Notes under the pieces: model-generated
Told to the model about the DNA's origin: nothing
Seen by the model: the letters and a program-made list of their open reading frames with translations, nothing else
Databases searched by the model: none
Assembly (NCBI GenBank): GCA_004005435.1
Contig: RZWH01000002.1
Location: forward strand, 682,001 to 746,000
Reading direction: 5' to 3'
DNA length: 64,000 nucleotides
Origin: Rhodobacteraceae bacterium CCMM004
GTDB taxonomy: Bacteria > Pseudomonadota > Alphaproteobacteria > Rhodobacterales > Rhodobacteraceae
Position numbers and translations under genes: made by a program
Shown here: piece by piece, positions 9,361-17,221 of the stretch
Numbering within the stretch: position 1 is the first letter of the stretch
Layout: the number at the start of each line of letters is the position of its first letter

Positions 9361-9400
9361 GGCCTCACGTCACCCGAAGGGCGGTAGGCCAAGTGAGAAG
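9361..9400. repeat. 40-bp hairpin repeat, copy B
   Basis: Second copy, directly abutting the CCA end of tRNA-Leu. It differs from copy A by one G-to-A change and a TT-to-CC change. The outer CTCAC/GTGAG stem is kept. Its position suggests it is transcribed as the 3' tail of tRNA-Leu and may help terminate it. Confidence 0.75.
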
Positions 9401-9487
9401 TGGTGCGGTCGAGAAGACTCGAACTTCCACGGGTGTTACCCCACAGCGACCTCAACGCTGCGCGTCTACCAATTCCGCCACGACCGC
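9401..9487 (-). tRNA. tRNA-Leu (GAG)
   Basis: 87 nt including CCA. The acceptor stem GCGGTCG pairs with CGACCGC, with discriminator A. The anticodon loop TTGAGGT between CAGCG and CGCTG gives GAG. A long variable arm (TGGGGTAACACCCG), as expected for leucine tRNAs, precedes the GTTCGAGTC T loop. Confidence 0.97.
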
Positions 9488-9535
9488 ACTGTCATTGGCT
9501 CGGTGACGGCGCTCTACCGAAACCGCCCCGCCATC

Positions 9536-10033
9536 TCAAGGGGAAAATCGGGCCGCAGCCGTCTTGCGGCGGTCCCTCATGGCGACGAGGAGCAACAGCG
9601 CGATGCCCATGGCGATGACGCCCACGCCCGCCATCTCGGCCTCGCCGAAGACCAGCACGTTCAGCCGCCGCCCCGGCAGCAGGGTCAACATCCCCGCAAC
9701 GCAGAGGCCGTATAGGTAGAGGCCGCGCATCTCGCTGCGGTGCCGGGCCAGGTCGCGCGACCGCGCCGCCTGCACACCCACCCAGAGCGTGTAGAGCACC
9801 CAGACCGAGAGCAGGTGGATCGGCCCGGCCCCCCAGATCCCAAAGACCGAGCGGACGAAGAACGAACTCACCGCCGTCGCGACCATCGCGATCACCCAGA
9901 GATAGCCAAGCGTCCGGTGCACGGCGTCGCGGCGGCGCCGGAAGAGCGCAAAGGGCCCTATCAGCAGCGCCAGCACCGCGGCGGCGAGGTGCGCCTGCAC
10001 GGCGAGCGGTGCAGAATGGAGAAGCTCGGGCAT
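9536..10033 (-). CDS. DUF2306 membrane protein
   Basis: 165 aa from MPELLHSAP, with AAGAAAGG upstream of the ATG. Four to five transmembrane helices (about 12-30, 43-60, 70-92, 105-125, 130-150) carry the family signature of a His-containing first helix and RRRDAVHRTLGYLWV. Members are uncharacterised integral membrane proteins. It is divergent from the membrane-bound LytTR regulator with only 90 bases between them, suggesting a functional or regulatory pairing. Confidence 0.88.
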   Translation of the reverse strand: MPELLHSAPLAVQAHLAAAVLALLIGPFALFRRRRDAVHRTLGYLWVIAMVATAVSSFFVRSVFGIWGAGPIHLLSVWVLYTLWVGVQAARSRDLARHRSEMRGLYLYGLCVAGMLTLLPGRRLNVLVFGEAEMAGVGVIAMGIALLLLVAMRDRRKTAAARFSP

Positions 10034-10123
10034 GGGCGGGACCTTTCTTGGCAAGGGGTTGCGATCTGTGCCACCCTCCTGCCCGGACCGGCCGGACGCC
10101 GCCACGCAGGATCCGTGACTGAC

Positions 10124-10903
10124 ATGCAGAACCGCGCGAACGACACCGCGGCGCAGTCCGCGCTTCGCGAGTTGCGGAGGGATTTCGCCTCGCCGAAATC
10201 GCTGGTGGCGATGGCCGGGCTGTCGGTGATCCTCGCCTTCGTCGGGCCGTTCGGCACCGATGCATTGCTGGGGTTCGCGCCGCGGCTGATCTACTGGGCG
10301 GTGCTGGTGGTCGGCTGCTACGGCGCCGGGGCGCTGATCGGTCCGATCCTCGGGCCGCGGCTGCCGCGGTCCTGGCCCTGGACGTTGCGGCTGACGGCGG
10401 TGGGCCTCGTCATCGGGGTGGCGGCGTGTGCGGTGGTGCTGGCGGTCAACCTGACGGTGTTCCGGTGGTGGCCCGAACCGGCGGAGCTGGCGGAACTCGC
10501 CGCTGCGATCCTGCCCATCGCGGTGGTGGTGAGCTTCATGCTCGACATCCTCTTGCCGGCCCCCGCGGCGGCGCCCGCGCCCCTGCCCCCGCCGCTTCTC
10601 GACCGACTGCCGGTGGCCAAGCGCGGCCCGCTCCTGGCGCTCACGGCCGAGGATCACTACACCCGCGTGCGCACGGCGGCGGGAGAGGAGCTGGTGCTCC
10701 TGCGCCTGTCGGACGCGATGCGGGAGGTCGGCGACACGCCGGGCGCGCAGGTCCACCGCTCGCACTGGGTGGCCTGGGACGCGGTGCGGGCCGCGCGGCG
10801 CGAGGGCGACCGCGCGGTCCTAAGCCTCAGCCACGGCGGCGACATCCCCGTCAGCCGCACCTATGTCCCGACGATCAAGGACGCCGGCCTGCTGCCGAAG
10901 TGA
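10124..10903 (+). CDS. Membrane-anchored LytTR-type DNA-binding regulator
   Basis: 259 aa from ATG 10124; a GTG nine bases upstream is the alternative. Four predicted membrane helices (about 26-44, 55-75, 88-110, 125-142) are followed by a Pro/Ala linker and a LytTR domain (about 160-258) with ALTAEDHYTRVRTA, QVHRSHWVAW and GGDIPVSRTYVPTIK. There is no receiver domain, so the membrane part would be the sensor. Known membrane LytTR regulators are often controlled by a neighbouring membrane protein; the divergent DUF2306 gene is the candidate. Confidence 0.9.
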   Translation: MQNRANDTAAQSALRELRRDFASPKSLVAMAGLSVILAFVGPFGTDALLGFAPRLIYWAVLVVGCYGAGALIGPILGPRLPRSWPWTLRLTAVGLVIGVAACAVVLAVNLTVFRWWPEPAELAELAAAILPIAVVVSFMLDILLPAPAAAPAPLPPPLLDRLPVAKRGPLLALTAEDHYTRVRTAAGEELVLLRLSDAMREVGDTPGAQVHRSHWVAWDAVRAARREGDRAVLSLSHGGDIPVSRTYVPTIKDAGLLPK

Positions 10904-11080
10904 GGGCGGCGCCCAGGGTGACCGCTCACGGCCCAAGGGGGACCGCGGCCGCGCAAGTCCGCTGCGGGTGACGGACGGAGAGGGGTGGCTGGCGCCTCTC
11001 AGGCGCGGTCCGCCTGCCCGCGCAGGTCCGCCGCCCCCCGGTTTGGGGTGAGTTGCCGTTGGCATGGGGGGCGCCGCCCT

Positions 11081-11103
11081 CCCCCGGGGCCCGGCCCCGG
11101 GGG
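11081..11103. terminator. Strong GC hairpin between convergent genes
   Basis: CCCCCGGGGC-CCG-GCCCCGGGGG is a perfect 10-bp stem with a 3-nt loop. It lies between the LytTR gene and the convergent secreted-protein gene. A second small palindrome (CGGCCGG-CGC-CCGGCCG) follows. There is no clear T tract, so terminator activity is inferred from position. Confidence 0.45.
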
Positions 11104-11128
11104 TGCTGAGCGGCCGGCGCCCGGCCGG

Positions 11129-12811
11129 TCAGTCGCTCAGAGCGAAGGTCGGCAGGCCCGCGGCCGGTGCGGCCGCCGGGATCGGCGCGGCCACGGCGCC
11201 GCCGCCCGCCACTGCGGCCACCGCCGCCTGCAACAGCCCCAGCCGCTCGGGCTGACCGGGGGCGAAGGCGGGTTCGGCGCCACTCTCCAGCGCGCTCAAC
11301 CCCTTGGCATACCAGGTCATGGCCGCGTCGGTCCGCTGTGCCGTGCCGATCCCCTCGTGCAGGTGGTGGCCCAGGATCTCGCCATAGACCTCTTGCCCCA
11401 GTGCATAGAGCAACAGGCTCGACGCCAGCGCCACGTCCATGTCGTCGGTGCGGTAGCCGACCCCGAGGCAGATGCGCGCCGTCCCTTTCAACTGCGCCGG
11501 CGACATCCCCGCCGACAGGATAAAGGCCGCCACCTCGCGCGTGACCTCGTCCTGCCCCTTCAGCGACAGGGCCGCCACCTGGGTCTGCATCGCCGGGGCC
11601 AGGCCGCGGCACTGCTGGGCGATCTGGTCCGAGGTGAAGCCCTGGATCGACGCGATCATCTCTTCGCTGGTCTCGATGGCATAGGTCCGCGCCAGGCAGA
11701 ACTGCTCGGACAGCGCGAAGTCGGGATCGCTCATCGACGCCACACGGGTAAAGCCGCCGTTGCTGTTCGTGACCAGCGACACCTTGTTGCAGTGCGAGGC
11801 CAGCGAGGTCTCGGCCCCACCCCCGCCGAGGAAGGTGGGCAGCGCCGGGGCGGCGGCCACTGCCGCCTGCGGGTTGGCGACGACGGGCTGGGCCGAGGGC
11901 ACCGGCATGGCGGGCGCTGCGGCCTCGATCACCTGGGGCAGGCCCGGCGCCGGGGCCGGAGCCACATGCACCGCGGCGAGCTGGGTGCCGCCCTCGGTCT
12001 TGGTGCAGTTGCCGCGCACGCAGGCAAACATCGCCGGCGTCACGTTGAACGCCTGGAAGTCGTTGCGCTGATACCCCTCGGGGGTGGAGGCAAAGACGCG
12101 CACCGCGCAGGACTGGGCGTTGCACCAGAAGGCGCTGCCGGTGACGGAGGTGTCGATGACATAGTCGGTCTGCCCGTCGCCGTTGATGTCGGAGAGCTGG
12201 ATGAAGCCCGAGCGCTGCACCAGTTGCTCGGCGGAGGGGTCGGAACTCTTGGCGATCTCGTTGACCGACGCGGCGATGACGGCAGGCAGGCCGTAGTGCC
12301 CGGCGATGGCCGTGGTGCCGCCGGTGAGGTCGTCGCGGTAGACCAGCAAGAGGCCCTTGGCCCCATGCGGCGACTGGGCGATCAGACTGGCGGTGACGGC
12401 GCTGTTTGCGGTGGCCTTGTAGTAGGAGTCGAAGAGGAAATCCTTTTCGAAATCGGTCAGTTGCCCGGTCACGGGATAGTTCATGAACGCCTGATAGGCC
12501 GATACCGCGGCCTTTGACTTGCGCCCGAGCTGTCCATCGACCGAGCCGGCGTTGAAGCCGAAGTAGTTCAGCGAGGTCTGGATCTGCCGCCCCTCTTGGG
12601 TGGCCGGGATGCTGGGGCGATAGGTCTTCTTCTTCGCCACATAGGTCTTTTTCTTATAGACGCGGCGGGGCTGCTGCTTGGCGCTGTGGTTCACGATCGC
12701 GCCGACGATGGCGCCGGCGATGAAGTCCCCCGCATCGGCGCGCACCGGCGCGGTCTGGGCGGTCAGAAGGGCGGCCGAAACGAGGCCGGTGAGGGTCAGG
12801 CGCAAAATCAC
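11129..12811 (-). CDS. Secreted peptidoglycan-binding-domain-like protein
   Basis: About 560 aa from the second GTG, which has an ATAGGAGAC ribosome site. Residues 1-25 are a signal peptide (ILRLTLTGLVSAALLTAQTAPVRA). A Lys/Tyr-rich basic stretch (about 48-62) precedes a PG_binding_1-like motif (IQTSLNYFGFNAGSVDGQLGRKSKAAVSAYQAF region). An FG-GAP-like DINGDGQTDYVIDTS block and a long Ala/Pro linker follow, then a helical Cys-containing C-terminal half. It probably acts at the cell wall; no catalytic residues are evident. Confidence 0.85.
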   Translation of the reverse strand: MILRLTLTGLVSAALLTAQTAPVRADAGDFIAGAIVGAIVNHSAKQQPRRVYKKKTYVAKKKTYRPSIPATQEGRQIQTSLNYFGFNAGSVDGQLGRKSKAAVSAYQAFMNYPVTGQLTDFEKDFLFDSYYKATANSAVTASLIAQSPHGAKGLLLVYRDDLTGGTTAIAGHYGLPAVIAASVNEIAKSSDPSAEQLVQRSGFIQLSDINGDGQTDYVIDTSVTGSAFWCNAQSCAVRVFASTPEGYQRNDFQAFNVTPAMFACVRGNCTKTEGGTQLAAVHVAPAPAPGLPQVIEAAAPAMPVPSAQPVVANPQAAVAAAPALPTFLGGGGAETSLASHCNKVSLVTNSNGGFTRVASMSDPDFALSEQFCLARTYAIETSEEMIASIQGFTSDQIAQQCRGLAPAMQTQVAALSLKGQDEVTREVAAFILSAGMSPAQLKGTARICLGVGYRTDDMDVALASSLLLYALGQEVYGEILGHHLHEGIGTAQRTDAAMTWYAKGLSALESGAEPAFAPGQPERLGLLQAAVAAVAGGGAVAAPIPAAAPAAGLPTFALSD

Positions 12812-12965
12812 GGGGTCGTCTCCTATCACTTGGGTCTACTGCAAGGGAGCCTAACACCGGCCCAACCGCCCTGTGTCAAAAAATGTGTCGGATCCGCACG
12901 AATTCTGCGCCCGGAACCCAACCGGCGCCTTGCGCGTCCGGCGCCCGGGGGACAGATAGACCGGC

Positions 12966-13658
12966 ATGGTTGAGTGGATCCTGTCCGACGCTCCGGTGGA
13001 CTATGCCGAGGCGGTCGCGTGGATGGAGGCGCGCGCGGCGGCGATTCGCGACGGCGCCGCGGAAGAGGCGGTGTGGTTGCTGGAGCACCCGCCGCTCTAC
13101 ACCGCCGGAACCTCGGCGCGGCGCGAGGATCTGCGCGACCCCGACCGCTTTCCCGTGCACGACACCCGGCGCGGCGGGCAATACACGTATCACGGGCCGG
13201 GGCAACGCGTGGCCTACGTGATGCTGGACGTCGCCGCGCGGGGCCGCGACGTGCGCGCCTTCGTCCGCGGGATGGAGAGCTGGACGATCGCCGCCCTGGC
13301 CGAGTTCGGGCTGAGGGGCGAGGTGCGGCCTGGGCGCGTCGGCGTCTGGATCGCCCGCCCGGACAAGGCCCCCCTGCCCGACGGCACCCCGCGCGAGGAC
13401 AAGATCGCGGCCATTGGCGTCCGGCTCAAACGCTGGGTCAGCTTTCACGGCCTATCGATCAACGTCGAGCCGGACCTGAGCCATTTCGACGGGATCGTGC
13501 CCTGCGGCATCACCGGCCACGGGGTGACGAGCCTCGTGGACCTCGGGCTACCAGTGACGTTGGACGACGTGGACGCCGCCCTGCGCCGGACCTTCGACGC
13601 GGCCTTTCCCGCACCTCGGAGGAGGACAGAAGCTCCTGCGGAAAGTCGCAGAAACTAG
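12966..13658 (+). CDS. lipB: Octanoyl-(acyl carrier protein):protein octanoyltransferase
   Basis: 230 aa. LipB transfers octanoate from ACP to lipoyl domains, the first step of lipoate synthesis. [12 protein letters not shown] at 69-80, catalytic pair Lys146 ([11 protein letters not shown]) and Cys180 ([14 protein letters not shown]), and [13 protein letters not shown] are all present. The last 15 residues ([13 protein letters not shown]) are not family-like and coincide with the beginning of the lower-GC island, so the natural 3' end may have been altered there. Confidence 0.96.
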   Translation: MVEWILSDAPVDYAEAVAWMEARAAAIRDGAAEEAVWLLEHPPLYTAGTSARREDLRDPDRFPVHDTRRGGQYTYHGPGQRVAYVMLDVAARGRDVRAFVRGMESWTIAALAEFGLRGEVRPGRVGVWIARPDKAPLPDGTPREDKIAAIGVRLKRWVSFHGLSINVEPDLSHFDGIVPCGITGHGVTSLVDLGLPVTLDDVDAALRRTFDAAFPAPRRRTEAPAESRRN

Positions 13659-13749
13659 ACCGACCAGACGGCGGCTCGTCGGGGCGGGGCTGACATCCGA
13701 CGGACGGCAGCACTCAGCAATGGACAGGAGCGGTCGATTCCGCGAGTAA

Positions 13750-13768
13750 CAGAAACGGTTAAGTTTTT
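13750..13768. repeat. CAGAAACG motif at left side of island
   Basis: CAGAAACGGTTAAGTTTTT. The same motif recurs at 14305-14323 and, inverted, at 14282-14298 and 16565-16581. These copies bracket the lower-GC segment. No open reading frame crosses this site. Confidence 0.5.
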
Positions 13769-13807
13769 GGCACATCCTGCGATACGGGGCGTCCGGAACG
13801 CGCCCGG

Positions 13808-14173
13808 TTAGGACCGAGCAAAGGCGCGGCTCGAGACCTGAATGGAGTTCTTTGAAGGGTCTTTAGCGTTGGCGAACGCGTACCCTTCGACGTGATGCAC
13901 CTTGCCGAAGTCGAGCCCCCCCGCTCGTGCAGAGGTGCAGAAGGCGTCGACATCTTCCACATCGAACACCAACTTCACGAGCACCTGGCCTTCTCGTTGC
14001 TTCGAAGCCGCGGGATGCAGGAGGATCGTCAGGCCCGCGACGCGCGGCTTGAGTTCGACTATTCGGTCCGTCTCGGAGCGCACGATCGAAAATCCGAAGT
14101 GGCGAGAGTAGAACTCTGCCATCTCGTCGATCTTTCCGGTGTAGATTACGACTCGCCCAAGGACCGGCGCCAT
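13808..14173 (-). CDS. VOC/glyoxalase-fold protein
   Basis: 121 aa single VOC domain: VLGRVVIYTGKIDEMAEFYSRHFGFSIV forms the first beta-alpha-beta unit and VKLVFDVEDVDAFCTSARAGG the second. The usual His/Glu metal ligands are not clearly present, so it may be a binding protein (for example bleomycin-resistance-like) rather than a metalloenzyme. Base composition is clearly lower in GC than flanking genes, consistent with transfer. Confidence 0.85.
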   Translation of the reverse strand: MAPVLGRVVIYTGKIDEMAEFYSRHFGFSIVRSETDRIVELKPRVAGLTILLHPAASKQREGQVLVKLVFDVEDVDAFCTSARAGGLDFGKVHHVEGYAFANAKDPSKNSIQVSSRAFARS

Positions 14174-14281
14174 TGCTCTGCCCTCAACAACGTGTGCACA
14201 CGCTCGCTATAGCACAGGTCGCCTGTCGCAGGCACGCTGCGTCCCCACATCGGACATAAACCTCGTGCCAACCTATGCTTC

Positions 14282-14323
14282 AAAAACGGTTGTTTCTGCC
14301 GGTGACAGAAACGTTTGAGTTTT
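14282..14323. repeat. Inverted pair of the AAAACGG...TTTCTG motif
   Basis: AAAAACGGTTGTTTCTG and CAGAAACGTTTGAGTTTT face each other across CCGGTGA. GTTTCTG/CAGAAAC is a perfect 7-bp inner stem, and AAAAC/GTTTT pairs outside. It lies in the 174-base gap between the VOC and pentapeptide genes and could be a terminator or a recombination-related site. Confidence 0.55.
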
Positions 14324-14347
14324 GACCGAGAACATTGGGTAGTCATG

Positions 14348-14746
14348 TTACGGAAGCTGGGGGAATGTTCTTTCCAGATTGGTCCCGGAGAAGGTAAGCC
14401 CTTCAACCTGTGCATCTATACAAGTTGCTCTGAACCAGCTACCCCCGATGACCTTTGTGTTGGTGAGCACCGCATAGTCGAGGTTTGATTTGATGAACTG
14501 TACGTTCTTGAGGGTGGCTCCCGTAAAGTTTGCGCTCGCAAGGTTCGAAACACTGAGGTCGACGTTTTCTAAATCCATGCCACTGAAGTTGGCACCGGGT
14601 ATAATTGAGTCTGATAGATTTAGACCGTTCAAATCGACGCCTCGGAAATCGGTATCGACGAGGGTGAGTTGGCTGCCTTGTTTGCCCAGGCTAGCAAGCC
14701 ACCGTGCGTGTTGGCCCAAAAGAGATTTCAGATGTGAAGTTGTCAT
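14348..14746 (-). CDS. Pentapeptide-repeat protein, candidate immunity protein
   Basis: 132 aa. After a helical N-terminus (1-30) come tandem five-residue repeats of the A(D/N)LXX type from about residue 35: TDFRG, VDLNG, LNLSD, ANFSG, MDLEN, VDLSV, SNLAS, ANFTG, ATLKN, SNLDY. These form a right-handed quadrilateral beta-helix. The ATG overlaps the toxin-like gene's stop (ATGA). In polymorphic toxin loci the gene directly downstream usually encodes the specific immunity protein, and pentapeptide proteins are among known immunity folds. The immunity role is inference from position. Confidence 0.85.
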   Translation of the reverse strand: MTTSHLKSLLGQHARWLASLGKQGSQLTLVDTDFRGVDLNGLNLSDSIIPGANFSGMDLENVDLSVSNLASANFTGATLKNVQFIKSNLDYAVLTNTKVIGGSWFRATCIDAQVEGLTFSGTNLERTFPQLP

Positions 14747-15180
14747 GGCCAATACACCACCCTGTCCGAATAACCCCGTCGTTCGATTTCCGTCCGCAGC
14801 TCTTCCAAGTGTTCCACACTGAGATGGCCTGTGTCGATGATGACGTTGTGACCCGAGCGAAGTTCCTTCTCTACATTGTTCATCGCTTGTTCGATCCCAA
14901 AGCCACCACTTGAGACAGGAAAGTCGCTCCTGAACCCTTTGACGTCCCATGCTTGCCCATCAGAGTCGATGAACTCGGCGGCACCGGATGGGTCACGGAC
15001 AATTGGACCATTGACGAGACCTGCTTGCTCGGCACCCAAACCAATTGTCCGTTCTCGTTCACCGCCGGGTGTTATTGCACCGCCACGTGCCGGATCAGCA
15101 GCGAGTGCGTCGAATTCTTCCGGTGTGCGCTCAGACGTTACAATGTTCGGTCCCGTCTCTTCCGGGATCGGGGTTGACAT
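14743..15180 (-). CDS. C-terminal toxin domain of a MuF polymorphic toxin (PD-(D/E)xK-like)
   Basis: 145 aa as a free-standing frame, but in-frame sequence upstream of the ATG (FPIPDDPTGNIM) continues the preceding fragment, so it is better read as the C-terminus of a longer protein. The last 100 residues follow a nuclease-like layout: a helix Glu (GLGAEQAGL), then FIDSDGQAWDVKGF giving a D-x-K core, then NVIIDTGHLSVEHLEELRTEIERRG and a terminal VVYWP. Similar tails occur on CdiA/Rhs-type toxins acting on tRNA or DNA. Activity and target are unproven. Confidence 0.7.
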   Translation of the reverse strand: MSTPIPEETGPNIVTSERTPEEFDALAADPARGGAITPGGERERTIGLGAEQAGLVNGPIVRDPSGAAEFIDSDGQAWDVKGFRSDFPVSSGGFGIEQAMNNVEKELRSGHNVIIDTGHLSVEHLEELRTEIERRGYSDRVVYWP

Positions 15181-15209
15181 GATGTTGCCAGTTGGATCAT
15201 CGGGAATGG

Positions 15210-15545
15210 GGAACCGGTGGTGTTTGGCAGGCCCAGTTCTTCAATCGAGTAGGTTTCAAGCCATTGCTCGATCCGTTCCGGCGTGAAGCCGGGTAACTCT
15301 CCCAATCGGCGCTCACTCTCCGTCAGTTCTGGGAAGACTTCGACCCAACCTTGTGCCAGTTCGCCGTCCTGAATTTGCAAATCTCCGCGCGCGAACGCTT
15401 CACCAGCGGCTTCGATGAAATCCTGTAAGGCGCGCTGTTTCGCGGGATCGCCGCCCGCGCCTGTTTCCAGAATGGTGCCGGGGTTCAGCAACTCGTAAAG
15501 CGCCGCTGCCTCAGCCCCGATGCGCGCGAGCTCGGGGTCCTTGGG
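15210..15545 (-). pseudogene. Middle fragment of the frameshifted MuF-toxin gene
   Basis: This frame reads KDPELARIGAEAAALYELLNPG and then DFIEAAGEAFARGDLQ...ELPGFTPERIEQWLETYSIEELGLPNT. It continues the MuF protein if one base is re-read near 15545 and joins the toxin domain if another is re-read near 15212. It has no good start of its own. The acidic, helical composition suits a linker between capsid-associated and toxin domains. Both breaks fall in short homopolymer runs. Confidence 0.65.
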
Positions 15546-16450
15546 AAAACTGGATACCGACCGCTACTGATCCCCTCCTGTATGAGGGCATAGGCGGTCG
15601 CAGCCAATCGACCCTCAACGGTAGCCATATCGACCCCTAGTCGCTGACCGGCAACATCAACACGCCGATCACGCATGGCCTGCGTCCAGTCTTGTAGGGC
15701 ATCAGACGCTAGAAGCGCCGCACCCACACCAGTCAGAGCGCGCAAGCCACGTATCGCGTCAGTTGGATCGAGAGCGGGGACGCCGCCTGCCGGAGGCGCA
15801 AAATCAACAAGCACTACATTGCTTTGGACGCCGGGCAAAACAGGCTCGGCGAAGCAACGGCAATTATGTGCTTCGCCTGGATGCCCGCCTTCTGGCGGAT
15901 CATCCCAACGAAAAACGCGGTTATCATAAGCAGCATGGCTTTCGCGGACTTTGGCATCGTCCCGCGAGCGCCAGATGTACCGCACAATCCCGAGGTCTTC
16001 CTGTCGAAGCTGGTTGATCAGTCCTGCGAAAGCCCGCAAAAGGCGTTCTTCCATCGCGGTTCGAAGGGGCCGCAATCGCTGTTGGTGATTTTGGTATTGG
16101 CTGAAAATACTCTCAAGGCGCACGTCCCATGCATCAAGCGCCTCGGCCTTTGCGTGCGACACATCCCGCAAATCGGCTTTGGTAATCGCTGGAACCGTGT
16201 CCGGCGGAGTCAGTGCATTCAGCAGCAGCCGGGTGTTCTCGGAGATCACCTCATCGAGGCGTTCGCTGAAATCAGCCCTCAAAGCAAAATAGATTGGGAA
16301 AGTCGATTTAAGTGACAATCCCAGACGATGACCAACAATGCGACCATCGCGCCGTGCAATAACATACTGGCCGTTACCACCATGTCTGAGGAAGTCGCTG
16401 AAATGTGTTGCATGGAACCTCCGCGCACGTGCGGAACAGGTTCTATTCAT
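15485..16450 (-). CDS. Phage Mu F-like (MuF) minor head domain protein, N-terminal part of split toxin
   Basis: 321 aa from ATG 16450. A helical region (about 60-150) leads into the MuF domain: IVRYIWRSRDDAKVRESHAAYDNRVF, WDDPPEGGHPGE and the HNCRCFAEPV zinc-like knuckle. MuF proteins associate with phage portal/capsid, and fusions to toxin domains form a recognised polymorphic toxin class carried by prophages. No other phage genes are nearby. The frame ends in GLRQRRFTSC, an out-of-frame tail: the true continuation is one frame back from about 15545. Confidence 0.8.
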   Translation of the reverse strand: MNRTCSARARRFHATHFSDFLRHGGNGQYVIARRDGRIVGHRLGLSLKSTFPIYFALRADFSERLDEVISENTRLLLNALTPPDTVPAITKADLRDVSHAKAEALDAWDVRLESIFSQYQNHQQRLRPLRTAMEERLLRAFAGLINQLRQEDLGIVRYIWRSRDDAKVRESHAAYDNRVFRWDDPPEGGHPGEAHNCRCFAEPVLPGVQSNVVLVDFAPPAGGVPALDPTDAIRGLRALTGVGAALLASDALQDWTQAMRDRRVDVAGQRLGVDMATVEGRLAATAYALIQEGISSGRYPVFPRTPSSRASGLRQRRFTSC

Positions 16451-16564
16451 CAATGGTAAAGCAAGCCCAAGACCACCGTTCGCTGCGCACTCACAGAGTG
16501 CAACAGGGAAATAGGCGTCTATGACGTAGGATTGCCAAAAACCCTATGCCAATACCTACAAGCC

Positions 16565-16581
16565 AAAAACGGTCGTTTCTG
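16565..16581. repeat. AAAAACGG motif at right side of island
   Basis: AAAAACGGTCGTTTCTG differs at one position from 14282-14298 and is inverted relative to the copy at 13750. GC content rises sharply just beyond it. The rest of 16454-16942 has no gene I can support; overlapping frames in 16600-16940 look like noise. Confidence 0.5.
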
Positions 16582-16942
16582 GCCGACTCAGGCTCTGGGT
16601 CCCCGTCAGTCGCTTAGACCGGACAGAACCCCCGGGCAGATCCGACGGTGGTCTGTCATGTTTGTGGCTGACCCCGGGGGCGGCCGTTCGCTGCACCGGG
16701 ACGAACCGGCAGGAGGGGCTCGGAGCGGACAGTCCAGTCCGCGCCTCGGCGCCGCTCATCCGCATCAGATGTGCATGTCCGGGTGCTGACCCGGCCTCCG
16801 GTCCATCGGCCATCGGCACGGACCGCGACATTGCCGGAAGGGCCGCGGCGCAAGCGGATGCGCTCCAGAGGCCGCCCTCACGTAGGGTCGCATCGGCCGA
16901 GGCGGCGGGCCGGATCCGTTCGGGACCGCCGCTGCCCCGCGG

Positions 16943-17221
16943 TCAGAGCGTGATGGCGGTGTCGATGACGCCGAAGACCTGACCCGATTCGTCGGCCGAG
17001 CAGGAGAACGGGCTGGACCGTCCCGGCACGCTGACGAAGACGACGATGTTGGGGTCGGCCACGTCGGTGCGGAACACGCTGGCGCCGGTGGTGCCGGTGC
17101 GCGCCTCGACGGCCTGGATGCAGGCGGCCTCGGCCGTGGCGGGGTCGAGCGGCTGGGGCCCGGGATCGGCCACGCAGGCCGCGGCGAGCGGCAGGGCGGC
17201 GAGGGGCAGGACGAAACGCAT
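16943..17221 (-). CDS. Small lipoprotein, function unknown
   Basis: 92 aa from MRFVLPLAAL. The lipobox LAAAC at residues 12-16 predicts a lipidated Cys. The mature part has helix ATAEAACIQAVEARTGTTGASV, then beta segments FRTDVADPNIVVFVSVPG and SPFSCSADESGQVFGV, with a second and third cysteine that could pair. The fold is reminiscent of small periplasmic domains of unknown function. It is the last gene before the island on this side. Confidence 0.82.
   Translation of the reverse strand: MRFVLPLAALPLAAACVADPGPQPLDPATAEAACIQAVEARTGTTGASVFRTDVADPNIVVFVSVPGRSSPFSCSADESGQVFGVIDTAITL

Noticed and set aside
8961-9455. Minus-strand open frames with SHLTYRPSGDVRP repeats
   Set aside because: They are translations of the 40-bp hairpin repeat and overlap tRNA-Leu; no ribosome site or codon bias supports them.
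10926-12125. Long alternative minus frame inside the secreted protein gene
   Set aside because: It is an arginine/glycine-rich shadow of the 11129-12811 gene, which has a signal peptide and sensible domains.
15542-15548. Asserting programmed frameshifting in the toxin gene
   Set aside because: A second, non-canonical break downstream makes mutation or sequencing error at least as likely; it is kept only as a testable possibility.
16556-16942. Possible small genes between the island and the lipoprotein gene
   Set aside because: Frames on both strands overlap, lack ribosome sites and show no family-like pattern.
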